From: Megasphaera hominis
GTDB taxonomy: Bacteria; Bacillota; Negativicutes; Veillonellales; Megasphaeraceae
DNA: 64,000 bases
Reading direction: 5' to 3'
NCBI RefSeq assembly: GCF_014269395.1
Contig: NZ_JACOGK010000006.1
Coordinates: 1-64,000 of the forward strand
This document shows positions 38,385 through 46,322 of the stretch, piece after piece. Within the stretch, counting starts at the first letter, position 1, and every line of letters begins with the position of its first letter. The position numbers and the translations under genes were made by a program. A model generated the notes under the pieces. The model saw nothing but the letters and a program-made list of their open reading frames with translations, was not told where the DNA came from and did not search any database.

Positions 38385-39564
38385 GAGAAGTTCCCCCTTC
38401 AAGTAGAATATTCGTACGATAAGCTGCATTGGCTGTACGCCAGAAAATACATACGGCACTGACACAGGCAAAGGCCATGCCGCCCCAGACGACAGAGGCT
38501 GTGCCCGTATGGTCGATGAGCCAGCCACACAGCATGGATGCCGCCATGGTGCCGATGTTGGCAGCCGTCAGGAAAAGACCGTTGGCAAAGGCTTTTGCCT
38601 CCGGTATGGCCGTGGTCAGCCAGTATTGGTTCATATTGGCATTGATGCCGCCTGTAATGCCCCAGATGAGAATGAGCACCGCTGTCAGCATGACCTGCGT
38701 GCCAGCCAGCATAAAGAAGGCATAAATGCCAAGAATGACGAAAGGAAAGGCCTGTACCGAGGCAATGGGCCAGCGGATAATGATGCGGCCGGAGAAATAA
38801 CTGCCAATGACATTGGCCAGGCCGTAGACCATGAGCAAGAGGCTCACGAGACTGCCATCGAGCTGGGTAACACGGTTCAGGTAATCGGCAAGGTAACTGA
38901 AAACGCCGAAAACCGACCCATTCATAAAGATGACCGCCAGAATAGCCTGCCAGACGACGGGCTTTTTTAGTACGCCCAGCTGGCTCCCATAGGTCGGCAC
39001 GTGCTGCACCGGCATAGAAGGAATCCAAAGGACGGTTGCTACGAAAGCCACGGCCGTGACTGCCGCAAAAAACAAAAGCGACGCGGTCAGGGAAAAGGTG
39101 GCAGCCAGGAAATTGCTGACCGGCACGCCGACGACCATGCCCGCTGCTGTACCGATCATGACCTTGCCTACAGCATCAGGACCCTGACCGGCCGGAGCCG
39201 CATCAGCAGCTGCGGCAAAGGCGAGTGAACAGTAGACAGGATGAAAGAAGGCCGGAATGATGCGGGCCAAAAGCAACACGGTAAAGCTCGTTGTCCAAGC
39301 CGATATGAGGTTGGCTACGGCAAATACAGCCAGGACAAACAGCATGACCGACTTGCGGTTGAACCGGGAAAACAAAAGGGGCATCGTCGGTCCTGCTACG
39401 GCAACGACGAGGGCAAAGAGGCTAACCAGGAGGCCTGCCTTGGAAATGGTTACGCCAAACTGTTCCGATATAGCCGGCAGGATGCCGATGACACCCATTT
39501 CCGTATTTAAAATACCAAAGACGCCTACGGCGAGGATGAATAGAAAGAGACGTAAGTTTTTCAT
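38368..39564 (-). CDS. MFS transporter, DHA1 (AraJ/YdhP-like) efflux type
   Basis: A 398-residue inner-membrane transporter with 12 segments. The N-terminal FGILNTEMGVIGILPAISEQFGV is typical of the sugar-efflux and drug-efflux DHA1 branch (AraJ, PbuE, YdhP). The cargo is unknown. First gene of a two-gene transcript with the exported hydrolase and divergent from the iron-sulfur aldo/keto reductase. Confidence 0.9.
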   Translation of the reverse strand: MKNLRLFLFILAVGVFGILNTEMGVIGILPAISEQFGVTISKAGLLVSLFALVVAVAGPTMPLLFSRFNRKSVMLFVLAVFAVANLISAWTTSFTVLLLARIIPAFFHPVYCSLAFAAAADAAPAGQGPDAVGKVMIGTAAGMVVGVPVSNFLAATFSLTASLLFFAAVTAVAFVATVLWIPSMPVQHVPTYGSQLGVLKKPVVWQAILAVIFMNGSVFGVFSYLADYLNRVTQLDGSLVSLLLMVYGLANVIGSYFSGRIIIRWPIASVQAFPFVILGIYAFFMLAGTQVMLTAVLILIWGITGGINANMNQYWLTTAIPEAKAFANGLFLTAANIGTMAASMLCGWLIDHTGTASVVWGGMAFACVSAVCIFWRTANAAYRTNILLEGGTSHAQER

Positions 39565-39586
39565 AGGATTCTCCTTTCATAGCTTT

Positions 39587-39615
39587 AGTATATCTGCGTT
39601 TCTATTCGATAGCAA
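39587..39615 (-). promoter_or_regulatory. Promoter of the MFS-hydrolase transcript
   Basis: TTGCTA (39610-39615) and TATACT (39587-39592), 17-bp spacer, minus strand, 22 bases before the ATG. Confidence 0.6.
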
Positions 39616-39680
39616 ATACTTATATTTTTCCACTTTTCATGCCTTACGGGCATGTGCCGCCGTATTATCCCTTGTCACAC

Positions 39681-39711
39681 TTGACTTAGAGGCGACTACA
39701 ACGTATATACT
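39681..39711 (+). promoter_or_regulatory. MerR-type promoter/operator of the Fe-S aldo/keto reductase
   Basis: TTGACT (39681-39686) and TATACT (39706-39711) are 19 bp apart, the over-long spacer used by MerR-family activators. The text CTTGACTTAGAGGCGACTACAACG strongly resembles the CTTGACTTAGAG-type half of MerR-regulated reductase promoters, with an imperfect dyad in the spacer. TATATA at 17 bp is the ordinary alternative -10. Confidence 0.6.
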
Positions 39712-39748
39712 ATAAGAGATTGTTTTATATGCGAAGGAGGTTATTTAT

Positions 39749-40897
39749 ATGAAGTATCGCGAATTAGGCAATACAGGCCTTATGGTCAGTGAAATCGGCA
39801 TGGGCTGTGAAGGCTTTGTCGATAAACCCTATGACGTAGTCAAGGAATTCGTCGACACGCTGGAAGCTAATGGCGTAAACTGCATCGATATGTATACATC
39901 CAATCCGGATTTCCGGACCAACCTGGGCCGGGCACTCCTGGGCCGGCGGGACAAGTTCGTCCTCCAGGCCCATCTCTGTACGATCTGGAAGGATGGCCAG
40001 TATAAGCGTACACGCAACATTGACGAAGTGAAAGAAGGCATGGCCGACCAGCTCGCACGCCTGCAGACAGACCATTTCGAAATCGGCATGATCCACTACG
40101 TCGATCAGGTAGAGGATTGGGAAACCGTCGCAAAGGGCCCCGTCATGGCCTACGCCCAGGAGCTAAAAAAGCAGGGCGTCATCCGCTCTATCGGCCTTTC
40201 CAGCCATAACCCCAAGGCAGCTCTCCTGGCTGTGCGCAGCGGCCTCATTGACGTGCTCATGTTCAGCATCAACCCCTGCTACGACCTGTTGCCCGGTACC
40301 GATGACGTAGCGCAGCTCTGGGCTCCCGATAACTACAAGAATCAGCTCGTCAATATGGACCCGGAACGGCAGGAGCTCTACGAAGAATGCCAACGCCGGG
40401 GCATCGGCATTACGGTCATGAAAGCCTTTGGCGGCGGCGATCTCCTGAGCGAGCAATACTCACCGGCCGGCAAAGCCCTGACAGCCATTCAATGCCTGCA
40501 CTACGCCTTGACCCGCCCGGCCGTAGCCTGTATCATGTCCGGTGCCCGCACTCTGGCAGACATCAAAGGCAGCCTGGCTTACGAAACGGCGACGGATGCA
40601 GAAAAAGATTATGCTGAAGCCTTTGCCTCTTTCCCTAAGATCAGCTGGCAAGGCCACTGCATGTACTGCGGTCACTGTGCTCCCTGTCCCAAGAGCATCA
40701 GCATTGCCGATGTCACCAAATTCCTCAACCTGGCTATCGCCCAAGGCGAAGTTCCGGAAACGGTCCGCGACCATTATCAGCTCCTCGCCCACCACGCCGG
40801 CGAATGTATCCAGTGCGGTGCCTGCGAAACGCGCTGTCCCTTTGGCGTACAGATTATAGCAAACATGAAAAAAGCCAAAGACGTCTTTGGCCTGTAA
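39749..40897 (+). CDS. Aldo/keto reductase with C-terminal 4Fe-4S ferredoxin domain
   Basis: A 382-residue protein. Residues 1-290 are an aldo/keto reductase barrel (KYRELGNTGLMVSEIGMGC). After it comes an iron-sulfur tail with CMYCGHCAPCPK (about residue 305) and CIQCGACETRCPFG (about residue 355). This fusion is common in anaerobes; the clusters probably let it exchange electrons with ferredoxin. The substrate is unknown. The usual AKR catalytic Tyr region reads DMYTSNPDFR, so the canonical tetrad is altered. GAAGGAGG precedes the start. Confidence 0.9.
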   Translation: MKYRELGNTGLMVSEIGMGCEGFVDKPYDVVKEFVDTLEANGVNCIDMYTSNPDFRTNLGRALLGRRDKFVLQAHLCTIWKDGQYKRTRNIDEVKEGMADQLARLQTDHFEIGMIHYVDQVEDWETVAKGPVMAYAQELKKQGVIRSIGLSSHNPKAALLAVRSGLIDVLMFSINPCYDLLPGTDDVAQLWAPDNYKNQLVNMDPERQELYEECQRRGIGITVMKAFGGGDLLSEQYSPAGKALTAIQCLHYALTRPAVACIMSGARTLADIKGSLAYETATDAEKDYAEAFASFPKISWQGHCMYCGHCAPCPKSISIADVTKFLNLAIAQGEVPETVRDHYQLLAHHAGECIQCGACETRCPFGVQIIANMKKAKDVFGL

Positions 40898-40908
40898 TAT
40901 ATAGCATA

Positions 40909-40955
40909 ACGGGGCAGTTCCTACATAAATCTGTAGGGACTGCCCCGTTTTTTTT
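40909..40955 (+). terminator. Terminator of the Fe-S aldo/keto reductase gene
   Basis: A 17-bp stem (ACGGGGCAGT, one mismatch, CCTACA) with a 6-base loop and eight Ts, 11 bases past the stop. Confidence 0.95.
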
Positions 40956-40962
40956 ATTCTTT

Positions 40963-42267
40963 TTACCAAAGATTGCCTGCTTCATTAAAAGCCCAGGAAT
41001 AGGGTTCAGAAAGGATTTCAAATTTGTTCGTATCCTGTACCTCCGGCAACATTCCTGTAGATACTTCAATTTCATCCAACGTAATCGTGTTCTTAATATG
41101 AACAATTTTTACCTGATCTTTTTGTTTGACCATACTGGTTAATACTGCCAGTTTGATGCTGTCTTCATCACTATTCATATATAGCGGCATAGCCGCTGCT
41201 TTCAAATAGTTATTCGTAATAACATTGGTATAGGTTTGCCCAAAATCCAGTTTATTTGCAAAGCGATAGCTAATGATATCTGCTTCACCCATCCCAATTC
41301 CCAGGCCATGAGATGCTTCCGTAATATCTAACAAAACAATTTTTTTAATATCCGGAGCAATGGCCCGAAAGGCTGCCTGTTGGCTAAGCACTTCTGTTCT
41401 CCCTGTCACATTGGGATCAAAGCCGACGCCGCTGATTTCTTTTCCCACTTCATCGATGACCAGCACATCAATATTCTTAAACCAGAGCTGTGCTAATTCT
41501 TTCTTGGCAATTTTCAACAAAGCTGCGTCACGATCAAAAAACTCTTCGGTCCTGATAACTTCCAGCCAGCCAATATCATCAAAGGCATTCTGGACCAAGC
41601 CTACAGAAAAGACAACATTGACATGTTCTAAAAAAGCTGCTGCCACGCGTTCCAAGTTATAACAAAAGTGATCAAATCCATATTGATGGAAAGTAGCAGC
41701 GCCACGATGCTTACCGATGCCGATACAGATCATCTTTAGCAGACCACTTTCGTGACGGTCTTTAAAATGTGTATGTGGTTTAATTTTATTAAAGACAACA
41801 ATACCATCAGCTGCAACGGCATATTTATCACAATATACGGGAAAGCCGTCTGCTAATGTCGCAACCTGAACGACCTCCATGGTAGACAGGACCGGCACGC
41901 CAATATACGCTTCTGTAATTCCAAACTGACGCAAATAGGCAGCCTGTCCTTCTGCCGTCGCCCCGGCATGGCTGCCCATCGCGGGAAAGACAAATGGCTC
42001 CGCTCCCCATTCTTTTAATTGGTCAGCCATCGCTTTAATGAGCTCCTTATAATGGGGAATGCCGCGACTGCCTGCCGAAATGCCGATTCGCTTCCCCTGA
42101 AGTGCTTTAATTTCTGGTTCCGTAAGTTTCGCCTGCATTTGCTGTCTCAAATGCTTTGCCGGATCAGTAATCGTTTTGGCATTAAATTTTTGACGCACTT
42201 TTACCATCTGAGGCAGTTGTATCTCATCCATCCCTTGAATTATACAATGCTGCTTTTCAAACTGCAT
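40963..42267 (-). CDS. LarA-like (DUF2088) nickel-pincer-type isomerase homologue
   Basis: A 434-residue protein of the lactate racemase LarA superfamily. Candidate cofactor and catalytic residues are H100 in GSHAGATAEGQ, H165/H167 in KPHTHFKDRH, K178 and H187. LarA itself uses a covalently held nickel pincer nucleotide to racemise lactate; distant members isomerise other 2-hydroxy acids. No larB, larC or larE is in the window, so cofactor supply would come from elsewhere. It is the last gene of the nitrilase block, 49 bp after the dehydratase gene, with GGGGGG upstream of the ATG. The true substrate is unknown. Confidence 0.75.
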   Translation of the reverse strand: MQFEKQHCIIQGMDEIQLPQMVKVRQKFNAKTITDPAKHLRQQMQAKLTEPEIKALQGKRIGISAGSRGIPHYKELIKAMADQLKEWGAEPFVFPAMGSHAGATAEGQAAYLRQFGITEAYIGVPVLSTMEVVQVATLADGFPVYCDKYAVAADGIVVFNKIKPHTHFKDRHESGLLKMICIGIGKHRGAATFHQYGFDHFCYNLERVAAAFLEHVNVVFSVGLVQNAFDDIGWLEVIRTEEFFDRDAALLKIAKKELAQLWFKNIDVLVIDEVGKEISGVGFDPNVTGRTEVLSQQAAFRAIAPDIKKIVLLDITEASHGLGIGMGEADIISYRFANKLDFGQTYTNVITNNYLKAAAMPLYMNSDEDSIKLAVLTSMVKQKDQVKIVHIKNTITLDEIEVSTGMLPEVQDTNKFEILSEPYSWAFNEAGNLW

Positions 42268-42316
42268 TTTTTCTGTCCCCCCTTACTATTACAGTGTTAT
42301 CAATGAATTACTCCGA

Positions 42317-43975
42317 TTATTTTAAAATGGCCCCTTCATCAGCAGACGAAACAAGACGGCTATATCGTTCCAGCCAGCCACGGGTCACCTTTGGCTCAGG
42401 TATCACTTGTTCTTTACGACGTGCAGCAAACTCTGCATCAGAAACGCGGGCATGAATGCGGTAGTGTACCATGTCAATGTCAATGATATCACCATCCCGC
42501 AACAAACCTATTTCACCACCGGCAGCGGCTTCCGGTGATACATGACCAATGGCAGCACCACGGGATGCCCCGGAAAAACGTCCATCTGTCAGCAGTGCTA
42601 CATCCTTATCGAGCTGCATTCCGTTTAGTGCAGATGTCGGCACCAGCATTTCACGCATACCAGGCCCTCCCTTAGGGCCTTCATAAAGAATAACGACAAT
42701 ATCTCCTGCCTCAATTTTACCGCCATAAATAGCCTTCACGGCCTCTTCTTCACCATAGAATACACGGGCCCTGCAGGAGTGCACCAGCATTTCCGGTGCC
42801 ACAGCACTGCGTTTAACTACGCAGCCTTTTTGGGCGATATTACCAAAGAGAAATGCCAAACCGCCCGTTTTGCTGAAAGGCTGTTCCAACGGACGGATAA
42901 TATCTGTATTGAGATTCATCGCTCCGGAGATGTTTTCTGCTACCGTCTTTCCTGTAACAGTAAGCAAATCCGTCTTGAGATAACCTGCCTGGGCCAATTC
43001 ATTCATGACGGCAGGTACCCCGCCGGCTTCATTCAGTTCTTCCATAAACGTCTCTCCTGCCGGCGCCAAATGACAAAGGTTCGGTGTCTTTTCACTAATT
43101 TCATTGAATAGCGTCAGATCCAGTTTTAAGCCCGCTTCATGCGCAATGGCTGGCAAGTGCAAGGCACTGTTCGTCGAACACCCCAGTGCCATGTCTACAG
43201 TTATCGCATTTTTCAATGCATCCATCGTTACAATATCCCTTGGCTTTATATTCCTGCGAATCAATTCCATAACCTGTGCGCCCGCTTCTTTAGCCAGTTG
43301 GGTACGTGCTGAAAGCGGGGCCGGAATGGTACCATTGCCTGGTAATGCCAGCCCCAGGGCTTCACAAAGACAGTTCATAGAATTGGCGGTAAACATGCCG
43401 GAACAGGAACCACAGGATGGGCAGCACGATTTTTCCCTGGCTTGTAATTCTTTTTCATCGATAATACCGGCCTTATATGCGCCTACGGCTTCAAACATTT
43501 GCGAAAGACTGGTCTTTTTCCCATGTACATGTCCTGCCAGCATAGGCCCTCCTGACAACACAATAGCCGGAATATTCAAGCGCAGTGCGCCCATAACCAT
43601 CCCCGGTACAATTTTGTCACAATTAGGGATGAGTACGAGTCCGTCGAAACAGTGCGCTGCTGCCAGGGTTTCTAAGGAGTCAGCAATCAATTCACGTGAA
43701 GCCAGGGAGTAGCGCATACCGGCATGCCCCATGACAATCCCATCACAGACGCCAATAGAAGGGACAATGACAGGCGTACCTCCCGCTGCATACACACCAT
43801 ACTTTACAGCTTCAGCCAGTTTATCCAAATGTGTATGTCCCGGAATAATTTCACTATATGCCGATACGACACCAACCAAAGGCCGGTGTATTTCTTTTTC
43901 TGTAAAGCCTGCCGCATAGAACAAGGAGCGGTGCGGGGCCCGTTCCGGGCCAGTTGTTACTCTTTCGCTGATCAT
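42317..43975 (-). CDS. ilvD: Dihydroxy-acid dehydratase family protein (IlvD type)
   Basis: A 552-residue iron-sulfur dehydratase of the IlvD/Edd family. Cluster ligands are C77 (GVCDG), C119 (PNCDK) and the CCPSCGSC group at 184-191. The N-terminal APHRSL is the dihydroxy-acid dehydratase pattern rather than that of sugar-acid dehydratases. In valine/isoleucine synthesis it converts 2,3-dihydroxy acids to 2-oxo acids. Here no ilvB, ilvC or ilvE lies nearby; neighbours are a nitrilase, a transporter and a LarA-like protein, so a catabolic role on an imported hydroxy acid is plausible. AGGAGG upstream. The gene symbol is by family, not proven role. Confidence 0.88.
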   Translation of the reverse strand: MISERVTTGPERAPHRSLFYAAGFTEKEIHRPLVGVVSAYSEIIPGHTHLDKLAEAVKYGVYAAGGTPVIVPSIGVCDGIVMGHAGMRYSLASRELIADSLETLAAAHCFDGLVLIPNCDKIVPGMVMGALRLNIPAIVLSGGPMLAGHVHGKKTSLSQMFEAVGAYKAGIIDEKELQAREKSCCPSCGSCSGMFTANSMNCLCEALGLALPGNGTIPAPLSARTQLAKEAGAQVMELIRRNIKPRDIVTMDALKNAITVDMALGCSTNSALHLPAIAHEAGLKLDLTLFNEISEKTPNLCHLAPAGETFMEELNEAGGVPAVMNELAQAGYLKTDLLTVTGKTVAENISGAMNLNTDIIRPLEQPFSKTGGLAFLFGNIAQKGCVVKRSAVAPEMLVHSCRARVFYGEEEAVKAIYGGKIEAGDIVVILYEGPKGGPGMREMLVPTSALNGMQLDKDVALLTDGRFSGASRGAAIGHVSPEAAAGGEIGLLRDGDIIDIDMVHYRIHARVSDAEFAARRKEQVIPEPKVTRGWLERYSRLVSSADEGAILK

Positions 43976-44048
43976 ATATATTACCTCCTAAACACTGTCA
44001 TATTAACTCTATACGATATAACCATAGCCATAAAGTAACCTGAATATG

Positions 44049-44062
44049 ACTTGTCTAACATG
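44049..44062. promoter_or_regulatory. Putative GntR operator upstream of the dehydratase gene
   Basis: ACTTGTCTAACATG, 13 of 14 bases identical to the site downstream of the nitrilase promoter. It lies 74 bases before the dehydratase start. I see no convincing promoter boxes around it. The flanking 44063-44132 contains a GTGTGAAA/TTTCACAT hairpin without a T run. Confidence 0.55.
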
Positions 44063-44132
44063 TCTCACCATAGAACAAGGGATGTGAAAGACGAATATTC
44101 GCATTTCACACCCCCTGTCGCCTAAAGCATCT

Positions 44133-44771
44133 TTATTCTTTATTCCTTGAAAATGGTTTTCCTACAGGAACTTTGATACCGGTGAATCCTAACATAGCCA
44201 CTATCATAGACCAAAAACCTAATAGAGCCACACCGCCGAGGAGTATGCCTGCCAGAATCTGCAGGGGCTTCACAAAAAATCCCAAACCTGCAAGTCCCAA
44301 GGCAAATACGGCAATACCGGCCAGTACGTATAATACGGATGAGGTCCATGGGTCATGCTTTACACCTGGTATCGTACAAAGCATAAGTGCCCCACAAATG
44401 ACATTGGGAATAGCCAGAACAACGCCATTCAAGGAAAAGCCCAAGCCCATGAGGATATTGGCTATACCCCCAAGAACGCCAAAGAAAAAGACAAAAATGA
44501 AATTCATATTTCCCCAAAAATAATTATATTTTGCCCTTTCCCGCGATCCGGCAAAAAATAATCCTACCAGACACAATTGAAGGACACCAACTGTAAACGC
44601 TGCATCAGCCGGTAATAAGCCAACATTCATGAGGAAAAACAAAGCAGAAAATGTAACGAAGGTCATAACATCGCTAATTAGCGGATCACTAATACGGCCT
44701 GCTGTAATATCAACTTTTACAGGCTGCGCCGCCACTACTCTAGACATATCGTCCTTGTCTGCCGAATACAC
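44133..44771 (-). CDS. Six-segment membrane transporter, GPR1/FUN34/YaaH (SatP)-like
   Basis: About 212 residues with six hydrophobic segments and a short cytoplasmic tail at each end. The N-terminal RISDPLISDVMTFVTFSALFFLMNVG and the central FWGNMNFIFVFFFGVLGG resemble acetate/succinate channels of the SatP group, but the family's N-P-A-P motif is not clear, so the assignment is moderate. The start is uncertain: the GTG at 44771 has GAGGTG six bases upstream; an ATG at 44747 has AAGGA. Second gene of the nitrilase transcript; it probably imports the substrate or exports a product carboxylate. Confidence 0.6.
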   Translation of the reverse strand: MYSADKDDMSRVVAAQPVKVDITAGRISDPLISDVMTFVTFSALFFLMNVGLLPADAAFTVGVLQLCLVGLFFAGSRERAKYNYFWGNMNFIFVFFFGVLGGIANILMGLGFSLNGVVLAIPNVICGALMLCTIPGVKHDPWTSSVLYVLAGIAVFALGLAGLGFFVKPLQILAGILLGGVALLGFWSMIVAMLGFTGIKVPVGKPFSRNKE

Positions 44772-44802
44772 GCTGTGCACCTCATTTCAAATACGAGGGG
44801 TA

Positions 44803-45981
44803 CTAATCATCAATAGCTAAACCCTGGTTATGTTTTTCGATTCGCGTAGCAATCCGTTCCAATTTATCCAAATCCACTTCAAATTCTTCCGAAAGGTTCT
44901 TCAAATCTTTATAGCTAATACCTTTTTTCGGCGAACTGTTTTCAATAATATTCAGATTGGTATAATGCTTGGTGTTCAGGACCAAACGGGCAATTTCCGG
45001 ATGTGAATAATGACCTGCCGCATCAAAGAGCATCTTCGATACTTTAATATCATCAGCATAGCAATCGGCAATGACCAGCCCTTCTTTATCAAATACCGGT
45101 TTTACAACATATTCACCACCAGGACCGACAATAGCACTGCCGCCAATAGCCCAATCAATATTCAGATGATCGCTACCAATGAGTGACTTATATTCCGGTT
45201 CAAAATCCTTTTCGCCCAAAATACCACATGAGCAAAGGCAGAAACAACCGGCTTCCAAAGCATATTCACGGGCACCGAGATGGCATTCACAGCCATAGGC
45301 ATTTTCATCTCGATTGGCAACGAGGAATTTTTCACCTGATTGCGCCTTATGGCACCCCGGATAATTGGCAATATGGAAATCTTCTCCCATAAGCATTTCG
45401 GCTGCCCGAATCAGAATCGCATGATGCTCCCCACAAATCAGGCTGCCTATGCGGCCGATGTCCGTTTCCACAACACCCAGATCTGAACCGTCGCCAGAAC
45501 CCCAATAGCATCTTTCAGAATATGTCGGTGTCAATTTTCTGTGTCTTCTGAGGATACGGCCATCTTTGCCGAACATAATTTGCGTATTATAAAAGGTGCG
45601 AACGCCATCGGCATCATCCAATTCGTTAACCCCCATTACGCAATATACACCGGCTTCCTTGCATGCTTTGCCAATAGCATCTGTTTCGTCGCTAGGAACG
45701 ACAATGGAGTTATCTTGAAGTCCGATATTCCACAGACGCCATTCTTCTACATTGCTTTCATAACCACCGGTATAATAGGCTGGAAATACAGGAATATAGG
45801 TTTCAGAAAAAGCAACCAGCTCTACCCCTTTTTCTCCAGCTTCTTTAATGTACTTGCAGGCCACTTCAATCTGTTTCCATTTGTTGAAGACGACCTGTGG
45901 TGCTTGCACACACGCTACGCGAACAAATTTTTTCCCTGCCATAGGTCGTTTTTCCGGTTTGTAGTTTTTTAATGTAGCCAT
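44803..45981 (-). CDS. Nitrilase-like carbon-nitrogen hydrolase
   Basis: A 392-residue enzyme of the nitrilase superfamily, with the Glu-Lys-Cys triad at E60 (AFSETYIP), K149 (HRKLTPTYSER) and C183 (LICGEHH). The length, the TYIPVFPAYY stretch and the HRKLTPTYSERCYWG block point to branch 1 true nitrilases (nitrile to acid plus ammonia), not amidases. The residue after the catalytic Cys is Gly, where most nitrilases have Trp (CWE), which may change the pocket. AGGAGGGC precedes the ATG. First gene of a leftward transcript with a consensus promoter and a GntR-type operator. Confidence 0.87.
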   Translation of the reverse strand: MATLKNYKPEKRPMAGKKFVRVACVQAPQVVFNKWKQIEVACKYIKEAGEKGVELVAFSETYIPVFPAYYTGGYESNVEEWRLWNIGLQDNSIVVPSDETDAIGKACKEAGVYCVMGVNELDDADGVRTFYNTQIMFGKDGRILRRHRKLTPTYSERCYWGSGDGSDLGVVETDIGRIGSLICGEHHAILIRAAEMLMGEDFHIANYPGCHKAQSGEKFLVANRDENAYGCECHLGAREYALEAGCFCLCSCGILGEKDFEPEYKSLIGSDHLNIDWAIGGSAIVGPGGEYVVKPVFDKEGLVIADCYADDIKVSKMLFDAAGHYSHPEIARLVLNTKHYTNLNIIENSSPKKGISYKDLKNLSEEFEVDLDKLERIATRIEKHNQGLAIDD

Positions 45982-46128
45982 TTTCTTGCCCTCCTACGTA
46001 AAAGATAAATATAATCGTATGGCGTCAACTGCACCATATATAAGCAAAGATAAATTTTATCCGAAAAGCATTTCTGCTTCTGCTTTATTGTACTGAAGGG
46101 AATCGTTATTCTTGTATGACTTTTATCA

Positions 46129-46142
46129 ACTTGTCTGACATG
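46129..46142. promoter_or_regulatory. Putative GntR operator overlapping the nitrilase promoter start region
   Basis: ACTTGTCTGACATG contains the odd palindrome TGTC-T-GACA and fits the TnGTnnnACnA pattern of FadR/FCD GntR regulators except at the last base. It directly abuts the -10 box, so binding would block transcription. It matches the site at 44049-44062. Confidence 0.65.
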
Positions 46143-46171
46143 ATTATAGCTGTTTTTTATAAATCTGTCAA
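46143..46171 (-). promoter_or_regulatory. Consensus promoter of the nitrilase transcript
   Basis: TTGACA (46166-46171) and TATAAT (46143-46148) with a 17-bp spacer, minus strand. It is 161 bases before the ATG. The leader and the rest of the 341-bp gap hold no gene. Confidence 0.9.
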
Positions 46172-46257
46172 GTAGCCTCAAGATAAAATAACACACCTTC
46201 GTTGATCGTCCCTGTTAATACGCTGCTATTTTATAATCGTTTATGCGACTTTGGGGC

Positions 46258-46293
46258 AAAAAAAACAGACACATACAAAAATGTATCTGTCTG
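46258..46293 (-). terminator. Terminator of the gntR gene
   Basis: An 11-bp stem with one mismatch (CAGACAgATAC with GTATgTGTCTG) and eight Ts leftward, separating gntR from the nitrilase transcript. Confidence 0.88.
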
Positions 46294-46322
46294 CTTTTCA
46301 TTTACATCAAATCTCTTTTTAT

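Noticed and set aside
43063..43975. IlvD-family protein as a sugar-acid dehydratase
   Set aside because: The N-terminal APHRSL pattern and spacing of the cysteines match dihydroxy-acid dehydratases rather than the sugar-acid branch, so I kept the IlvD-type call while leaving the role open.
45969..46196. 75-codon frame overlapping the nitrilase start and its leader
   Set aside because: It runs through the consensus promoter, operator and leader of the nitrilase gene and has no start signal or sequence sense.
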